Assembly: GCA_023078555.1 (NCBI GenBank)
Contig: CM041197.1
Location: forward strand, 11,691,257 to 11,755,256
Origin: Ulva prolifera
Lineage: Eukaryota; Chlorophyta; Ulvophyceae; Ulvales; Ulvaceae
Direction of reading: 5' to 3'
Length of the DNA: 64,000 bases
In this document: positions 56,949 to 64,000 of the stretch, in pieces
How positions within the stretch are numbered: the first letter of the stretch is position 1
How the letters are laid out: every line of letters begins with the position of its first letter
Program-made: the position numbers and the translations under genes
The notes under the pieces: model-generated
Database searches by the model: none
What the model was told of the DNA's origin: nothing
Seen by the model: the letters and a program-made list of their open reading frames with translations, nothing else

Positions 56949-57313
56949 GTAGAGCAATCGCCCTGCACCACAGCTCCTGCTCAGCAGCCGCAATATTGCC
57001 ATTAAATTTATTGATATAATGCACATGCAATCCCATAGGTATGATAGGCGAGGGGCTATTCAGAGCAATTTAGTCTTCCCAATTGAGTCGCTCTGCGCAG
57101 TGGCTGCCGCACGCTCATGGATAGCATGGGTGACGTGAGATGGCGGCTGTCCTCAAATGGCTACAGGGGCATCAATGTCATCGTTCCGCGCCTCTGGTGC
57201 CCCGACACCAACGTTCACACATCATGTGTACTGTCGTAGAATTACAGGATGGGGCGCAGCACAGCGCGAGCGTTTGGACAGCAAATCCCCTGTCACACGT
57301 GACTTCACGTACG
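56949..57313. other. Spacer between hypothetical gene and SRCR gene
   Basis: 5' flank of the SRCR gene. In-frame ATGs upstream (57026 and 57002) could extend the SRCR N-terminus, but the signal peptide fits the start at 56948 or at 56924. No other gene is seen. Confidence 0.5.
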
Positions 57314-58017
57314 TTATGCGTTGTGCTGTCGCGGGCGCCCACCAGCAGCCCTCAGCGCTGCTGGCAATGGCAATTGCAACCCGATCGCCGGCTGGACGTT
57401 GTGCACAGGTGGCTGCGGGGTGGTCTGAGGCAGGAACAGAGGAAACCTCGCCCTCAGCCTCACACAGGCCTCGAAAGGTTTGGTGACCCGCAGAGAATTG
57501 GCTGCGGTGTTGCCAGAAGGCAGAGGCAAGAGCAGGATTGCGTACCGGAGCGACACTCCACGCAAACTTATCGTAGCAGCAGGACTACCGTCACTGAGCG
57601 CCACAGCCCATTCAAGCCCGATCAAGCGACCTTCTGCAGCTGTGGAGGCACTGGATATGTTCTCTTGCGCTGTGCAGCGTACGCTTGCCAGAGTTGAAGT
57701 CAACTTGCGGGAACAGCAGCGCCCAGCGTCGCCGCAATCGGCCACTGCGCAGAGTCAAGCTGAGATAAACCTTCGATCAATTTGCTACAGCAACTTATAT
57801 TTCGAAATGGCGCGGGATAGTCCCACCAGCAAGACAGATTACAGCAGCGTTAACACGTCGCACGGCTCTTGGCGTGGCCACGCTCTCGCGAAAGAAGTCG
57901 CCTCCACTCAACAAGGATTCTCGTATATACTGAAATTGATTTGCTCCGGTCATCCGGGGCGTGGATCTGGTGGCGCTCGGGCGGTCGCGATATGGTCTCA
58001 CGGCCCGCGCCATTCAT
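57314..58017 (-). CDS. Hypothetical protein, two exons (weak prediction)
   Basis: Exon 58017-57882 (ATG, 45 codons plus one base, donor C|GTGGCC) joins in phase to exon 57744-57314 after a CGCAG acceptor, giving 188 residues with a single stop. The first exon is basic and hydrophilic (RSKSISVYTRILVEWRRLL). The second contains LIGLEWAVALSDGSPAATIS and LRYAILLLPLPSGNTAANSL. No domain is recognised. An overlapping plus-strand frame of 201 codons (57480-58085) is an alternative. The prediction rests only on matching phases and open length in GC-rich DNA. Confidence 0.3.
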
Positions 58018-58412
58018 CGTCGTGGCAGGTGGGCTCACAGTTGGCGCAGTACGCGCGGGCTACGAGTTTGGTGCGGGTGATGTGACGGTGCACGGTGAAC
58101 GTGCGTGGCGGCGCCGCGCGCATGGCCACAGATTCACTTTCGCCACGCCACGTCACGCCTGTTCCGGAAGACATGAAGAGTACACAGATTCGCTGCGAGC
58201 CGGCGTATATATGGAGGCCCACTGGGACGCATGCATTGGGATGTCTCCCCGTGGTCGAGGTGTCCAGTGTGGCGTGACGTGGCACCTCCGCGACATCTTC
58301 GCGGAGGTCTCGACGATCGCCGCGTCACGAGGCATGCTGCATGCGCTTCGGCCGCGGCAGGGGCACGCGTGCTGGAGGCAGGCATCGCAGCCCCCAAGAT
58401 CGCGATGCATGC

Positions 58413-58414
<2 letters not shown>

Positions 58415-58454
<40 letters not shown>
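58415..58454. repeat. C40 homopolymer
   Basis: Run of 40 C, the longest in the window. It is followed ~30 bp later by four tandem copies of GGCCAGC (58487-58516). Confidence 0.93.
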
Positions 58455-58455
<1 letters not shown>

Positions 58456-59022
58456 TGGACTGCGCCCCTCTCAGGCCGAGATGGGCCGGCCAGCGGCCAG
58501 CGGCCAGCGGCCAGCGGGGCGTCAAAGGGGCGTCAAGGAGAAGGTGGTATAATAAGGTATTATAATCAGTCCCACTGTGGGTGGCTCGATGCAGTGCACC
58601 TTCCCTGGTTGAGTGTGCATGCGCCCACCTGCCATGGTTCAGCTGCAGCCTCGACTCGCCCATGCATATGGGTCACCCTCGACTCGATCCTCAGGCAGCC
58701 TATCGACACCCACACGGCCGTGCCACGCTGCAGCTGTTGTTTCTTTTGCCGCACCGGGTGCCGGGCTGTGTTGGGTCGCCCCGTCCGAATCATCAGATCA
58801 ATGCCGAACATTCAGGTATGATTCCTGCCACGTGGCAGCCCTGGAAATGCTGGAGGGCGATCCAGCGCTGGTACGCAGGCCGATGTGCACCGTGCTGCCA
58901 CGCCGCAATGCAATCAAGTGCACAGACGCTTCCAGCGTGAACGAGCTGCCCTAGGTGCAGGGGCATGATGCATTGCCGGTCTGCAGAGAACAGCCGGCCT
59001 GGTTGCTAACGTGCATGCCACA

Positions 59023-59028
59023 TCTCTC

Positions 59029-59059
<31 letters not shown>
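59023..59059. repeat. (CT)n microsatellite
   Basis: Dinucleotide TC/CT repeat of about 18 units interrupted once by a G. Confidence 0.95.
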
Positions 59060-60014
59060 GCTGACAGGCCGCTGCTGGGGTGATGAAGGTGCCACAGCTG
59101 GGGACCGACCCCATACCGTTGGCATCAGCTGACAGGTGGCTAGGCACAACCTGAAGTGCACAGCTGCTGTACAGGGCATGCTGTCCTAGTGCCATCAGCT
59201 GTCACCAGAGACGGATGAGCAGTGGACCAATGCATGGCAGCCCGCATCAGCTGGCAGGGCAAGCCCGCGCATGCAGCCTGAGGTCTGTCGCTATCGCCAC
59301 TGAGCCTTGTGAAGTGCACCTGATCATATCGAGTCGATAGGGGTCAACATCACCGACATAGCCATGCCCTGCATCCAGGAACGGATGCAGCAATGGCCGC
59401 ACTAGTGCACAGGTGGGCAGTGCCACCTTGGTGCTGCCTCCATGCCATGGAGGCCATGCATGCCATGGAGAGTCCATGGAGGTCATGACGACCTGTCCTG
59501 GCGGAGGAGGTGGAGGTGGGCGTGGGCTGGGACAGCCTCTAGGATGTACCACCATACCACGTGGCCACTATGCCACTGATGATGATTAAAACTAAAAAAT
59601 TTTGCAGCATGACACCACAAGGCCCTGAATGATCGGACCACCGTGTGGGAGATTACCACTGACCTTGGGAGCACCGCTCTATCTGCACTCCAACCATGCA
59701 TGGGACCCTCCGCTTCAGCCAGTATGATTTGTTGCATCAATGAGGCATTACATATGATATTATGAAAGCTATACGGTTTGTGCAAGTATGAATTACTGTC
59801 GCACACGGGGTTTGTCTGTGAACTGAACCACCTGAGCGAGACCACATTTGATGCTTTGCACATTTGATGCTTCGTACGCTGCTCAAGATCCGTTATGCAA
59901 ACAGGGCGCCCATGTTGCCACAAAAAGGAGTGCTGCTACAGCGCCACCGAGTGCAAAGACCACAGAATTGCCGGTAGGTACGCACCTGCGCTGGCAGGCA
60001 GGCTGCTGTGTTCT

Positions 60015-60114
60015 TGTGGCAATCCAGTGATATGGCCGCTATACCACTGGACCCTTGCACGTCGCGACGTGCAAGGATCCAGTGGTATAGCGGCCATATC
60101 ACTGGATTGCCACA
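60015..60114. mobile_element. 100-bp palindromic inverted dimer of the 45-bp element, with 5-bp TSD
   Basis: Arms 60015-60064 and 60065-60114 are reverse complements with a single mismatch (60052/60077) and no loop. Each arm starts TGTGGCAATCCAGTGATATG and resembles a whole 45-bp monomer (CACTGGACC near its inner end). GTTCT flanks both sides (60010-60014 and 60115-60119), an exact 5-bp target duplication. No coding capacity. Confidence 0.85.
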
Positions 60115-60689
60115 GTTCTGCACAACACTGTTCAGGTTCCCGGGGGCTGCGCGCAGATGGGTAAAGCAAGCAACATGTGGGCGTCGAAGCACTGTCATTG
60201 ACGGGAAAGACAACAATTACAAGCATTTCACATTTCATCTGGGGTTCCGTGTGCCCGCACTGAGCTGCCAGTGTTGTCGCAGCAGTCAAGCTGCAATGCC
60301 TTGAACCGGTGGTGCCGAACGATTTCTTCAGCCGAGTTCGGCTCGCTTGGTTTTTTGTGTCCCGTGCTCAGATCATACTTTCATGCGAGAAGGCTGCACC
60401 AACGCGGACCTGGCATGCACACGGACCTGGCATGCATACGGCCGGCCCAGGGCATGGTGGAGGGTGCATATGCGTGGGGCGGACCCGCAGCGCGGGCTGG
60501 GGCAGTCAGACTGAGTCACATCTGCCTCAGCGCTGCTCTGCTGCAGCTAGTTGGCCAGCACATAGTCCGGACTGGGGCTGAGCTGGGCACCTAGGTGTAC
60601 GTTGTAGCAGACCACCCAATACGCTGTGGTGGATTCTTAGCCCGCGGGCTCCTGGCGCCAGGGTCCAGGCCCCCCCGGGGGAAGGGGGG

Positions 60690-60733
60690 TTGGCAATCGT
60701 GTGATGTGACTGCTATACCCATGCATTGCCACA
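60690..60733. mobile_element. 45-bp element, diverged copy (44 bp)
   Basis: Begins TTGGCAATC and ends GCATTGCCACA, with GCTATACC inside as in the copy at 60015. One base shorter; no target duplication visible. Confidence 0.5.
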
Positions 60734-63454
60734 GAAACTCCGTATGGGAGCTTCCTGGTGGTGCACGCCGCTACAGTATGGCACCTGCAGCTTGCTGCCG
60801 CAACGGGCGCGGTTTCCTTTGGCTGTGCAGCGCCCCAGAGCTCGCCATGCCGCACAGAGATGATATCGTATGGCACATCATTCACAGTAGCCATGATGTT
60901 GCCGCTTCGACAAACAACCCAGACAGACCTGTCCTGCTAACTCTGACACCAAGACATATGGCGCGAGGACAGAATTCAGCACAATGCAGATGATGTGAAT
61001 GTTGCCTCCTCACTGACACTGCCACTTCAGGTCACTGTGACCAACGGCAGTGACATGGCATGCGTTCACGGCAACATGCTTGCAGCTTGGTCAAACCTTT
61101 CGGTTCAGAGCATGTGGGGCTGTGTAAAGTAGAGTAAAGTAAATCTAAAGTGTTCTTGCAAGACAGTCTGTGAGGGACACGCTGGCAGCCTCACTGCAGA
61201 CTTCAAGTACCAGCTCACCTCTTTATAGTACGAGGTGCTGTTTTTGACTGGAAACATGATGCCAGAGGACTCGTTCTGTGACTTGTCACCCATTTCCATA
61301 GCTGTTGCTGTGGAGTAGACAGCTGCTGAGATCAGACCGCCGTGGCATGGCCATCGATCAAGTGACTCCTCAAATCTCTTATCTATGCAACGAGTGGCTG
61401 TTGATATCTGGCTTTGGCTCCAGCGGCCTTGGGTGCGGCAGCGAGAGCGGCCATAGATGTGCCATGAGCATGCCACGAATCGTGCAGATACTCGAACAGT
61501 CTACAACGCGACAGATTCGTGGGGAGCTTTTGGTATAACGAGAAGGTTATTGACCAGTATATCCGCAGCGGCTGTGCTCGGCGATTGTGTTGATTGCAAC
61601 AGCCGCTACTGCCACTCATCAGCAAATCAGGGCCACCAGCTTGGGGACAGGCTGGGCGTTGAGTGCACTACTCTGCGTCATGCTGTGTGTATTAATTGTC
61701 ACTCTGCCTAGCCACATGCCTTTCGGACCGAGGTGATTACTTGTGCACGGCTCATGTGCGCATGGCACCGCAGGCGTTCACAGCTGAGTGCACCGACCTC
61801 GCGAGCGCTCGGGGTGTGAAATCGATGTCTACGACTGTCCAGGCATCGTACCAGCTGAGCGGCACGCATGGATCACACCAGACCGCTATAATCTTCAAAT
61901 GTCTGTAATGCGTCGAGCCTAGTCCAGTGTTCCGCTGCTGCGTGTAAGTTGCTTGAGCGCTGTACTCTCCATTTGAACGCTGACCAAGACTGAACCTATG
62001 TGATGATCCAAAGAAGGTTGGCCATTCACAACCTCTTGTGTTCTCTGAAGGAGCACCAAGTAGCTTTTGCACTAATTAGTGATGCAACAGGTCGGGCGCG
62101 TTTCATCGATTGCTGTGACCGGCTTGCAAGTATGACGCGGGTTCATTAGTTGTGATAATGCGAAGGGCATCACTTTGTGAGAGCGTCAGGTTTTTTGTTC
62201 AATGCAGAACAGCGCACCGCGGGGCTGTTGTGCTCGTGTTCAGGCATGCCCACAGGAGATCATGTTCGACAGGTGGCAGAGCAACGGCCGGCAAAGCCAT
62301 AATGACACATCTAAGGAGCAATATAGGATTGAAGTCGCTGTTGTTTGAAGTGACGGTGCGATTACCTGCCTCGGACAAAATGCTGTCGCCGTGGCTATCC
62401 TGCAGCATGATGCTTTTGAGCATTGATAAACTTGATGCTTCACGAGCGCCATTGCACTTCGTTGAATAAAATTTATCTGGCTGGCTGGAAGGCGCTCTTC
62501 ATGCTGGGCCCTTGGAGGCGTTTCCCTGCAGCTGTGGAACACACTGTGATGCACGTTGACTAGTGAGACTCTAAGGCACTGCCGATTTAGTGTCCATACC
62601 GATGCGTCAAAGCCTGACGTGATGCAACCGAAAGGTCGAATTCCTGTCTCCAAAGATATCACTTGGTCTGCTTGAGACAGACAGCTATTGGGGGTGGCAG
62701 TGCAGCAAGAAACAATGAGGCCTGAGACCGTATCAACCAACTGGCTGGCGTGGACCTCAAGATCTGCCTGTGTATGTCAAATTGAATAGGTTTCTCGCAG
62801 AAGTAGTTCCGCAGTTGTTTTTTCCTTCAGCTCTATAATATCTCAGTAAGCAAGCATGTCACACCAACCCAGCCATAACAAGTTTGGAGACTCAGCTGAT
62901 GCAGAGGCGATAGACCCCGAGCTAATGGCATGTACAGTCTGGATCAGCCGATGTTCACATCGTAGTGCTGCACCTACCTGTTGTGGCTGGAGCCCTGCTC
63001 AAGATCAGGCCATTCAGCACAGCCAACCCACTCTGCCGGAACCAAACCTAATTGCCATCAGTGACCCAGAGGTTTCTATCAGTCCTTGGCCTCAAGTCGC
63101 GGCAACCTTCCTAAGCCACTGTAGCCTCTGTGTATGCGTGAGTGCCTCCTTAAGCCACCATGCCAGGATCCAGCGGCTGGACGCTGCGGCACTGCATCAA
63201 TAACACATCACACCTGATTGAGGCTGCCAGTGGCTTCCGGTGGGCCAGGTCAAGGTCGTGTATACGTGTGAACTTGTAATGTACTTGCTCTCTAGTACAG
63301 CGCGTTTGCAATACGCACTTTACTTGTTGCATCCAGTGGGCCCATCTGGAGTTTCACGCCAACTGGGCGTGGCTGATGGCGGCAACTCGGCTGAACCACG
63401 TGGCAATTAGGGGGGGCGGGGCAACCATTGTTGACCTAGGCCTGGTGTGTACAG

Positions 63455-63556
63455 CAGAGTTGGGTCGCTTTACAGCATTTTCTGGGCTGCCACGCACAAA
63501 ATAGACCTGGATATTTGGAATTGTTCTATGTGATCGGGCCCGAAGACCCAACACTG
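63455..63556. mobile_element. hAT-like MITE, copy 3 (best preserved)
   Basis: 102 bp. Ends are CAGAGTTGGGTC and GACCCAACACTG, imperfect inverted repeats of ~12 bp. Flanking octamers GTGTACAG (63447-63454) and GTGCACAG (63557-63564) match at 7 of 8. CAG...CTG ends with an 8-bp duplication are typical of the hAT superfamily. No transposase is encoded. Confidence 0.75.
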
Positions 63557-63894
63557 GTGCACAGGAAGCATTGCCCAAGGACCAACAGCTGCGGCCCTGA
63601 CGATGACTGCTGCAAGCGATCTGGCATCTCATCAAAGCAGCCGCTGGCGTGCACACTCCAGGCCGGATGCCATGCCGGATCGCGGACTCTTGACTTTGGG
63701 CTTTCACTCCACAGGTGGCCGTGGAGAATGTATCTCATCGTGCGGCGTGACTGGACAGTGGCGTGGACGACTGCACGTGAAGGGGGTGGCCATGGCTGGG
63801 ACGGTGGTACTGGGATGATGACCACTGCCTGTGGAACACCTCAGCTGATATCCAGGCTTGTGATCCTGCCGTCTGCACTGCACTGGTGCCTGTT

Positions 63895-63959
63895 GGCTAT
63901 CCAGTCCAGTCGGAGTTCCTTCCGTGTGGTGGCTATCCAGTCAGAGTTCCTTCCGTGTG
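63895..63959. repeat. Imperfect direct repeat GGCTATCCAGTC...TTCCTTCCGTGTG
   Basis: Two tandem copies of about 30-34 bp; the first has an extra CAGTC. Confidence 0.9.
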
Positions 63960-63980
63960 CCAACAAACAGGGATGTCACA

Positions 63981-64000
63981 TGTGGCAATCCAGTGATATG
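63981..64000. mobile_element. 45-bp or dimer element, cut by the window edge
   Basis: The last 20 bases are identical to the left end of the element at 60015 (TGTGGCAATCCAGTGATATG). The rest lies outside the window. Confidence 0.6.

Larger units (their letters stand above)
58018..64000. other. Repeat-rich region with no supported gene
   Basis: No exon chain or domain could be supported over the last 6 kb. The 61100-62750 part is less GC-rich and has open minus-strand frames of 106 codons (62072-61752, with LKIIAVWCDPCVPLSWYDAW), 123 codons (61476-61105) and 166 codons (62740-62240). They could be exons of an unrecognised gene but have no clear start or partners. Repeats in the region are listed separately. 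Confidence 0.5.

Overview
This is eukaryotic nuclear DNA. Almost every gene is split by GT-AG introns of roughly 100 to 1,400 bp. Exons are GC-rich, spacers carry homopolymer C/G tracts, and the proteins include Pro/Ala-rich secreted glycoproteins and a multi-SRCR protein. This combination fits a green alga (Chlorophyta). I cannot fix the genus from sequence alone. There is no bacterial or viral gene layout.

Layout: (1) 52-9927, minus strand: a 16-exon CHD chromatin remodeller. (2) 10511-11021, plus: COX19, a mitochondrial twin-CX9C protein, divergent from the CHD gene. (3) 14691-17223, plus: a Golgi-type GT32 glycosyltransferase with one 1.4-kb intron. (4) 21282-34480, minus: three paralogous leucine-rich-repeat genes in tandem (A, B, C). 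B and C lie in a recent duplication of about 4.5 kb. (5) 36601-37467, plus: a secreted Cys-rich, Pro/Ala-rich cell-surface protein. (6) 39176-40539, minus: a carbohydrate-type sulfotransferase. (7) 41938-42529, minus: a small secreted protein of unknown function. (8) 46994-56948, minus: a 14-exon secreted protein with eight SRCR domains, a Pro-rich stalk and an unrecognised C-terminal domain. (9) 57314-58017, minus: a weak two-exon hypothetical gene. The rest, about half of the window, is intergenic and rich in repeats.

Exon boundaries were placed by hand from splice consensus, protein continuity and reading phase. For the main genes the exon lengths keep one open frame from start to stop, which is the main internal check.

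Mobile DNA: two families of very small non-autonomous elements can be defined. One is a ~102-bp hAT-like MITE with three copies, CAG...CTG ends and 8-bp target duplications. The other is a ~45-bp near-palindromic element with TGTGGCAATCC ends and apparent 5-bp target duplications; it also occurs as a 100-bp perfect-palindrome inverted dimer. Several copies sit in introns of the CHD and GT32 genes.

There is no operon-like logic. A possible common theme is the cell surface and secretory pathway (GT32, sulfotransferase, SRCR protein, Cys/Pro-rich protein, small secreted protein), but co-function is only inferred from proximity. The most novel material is the SRCR protein with its modular exon phases and unknown C-terminal domain, the three-gene LRR array with an unrecognised N-terminal module, and the 45-bp element family.
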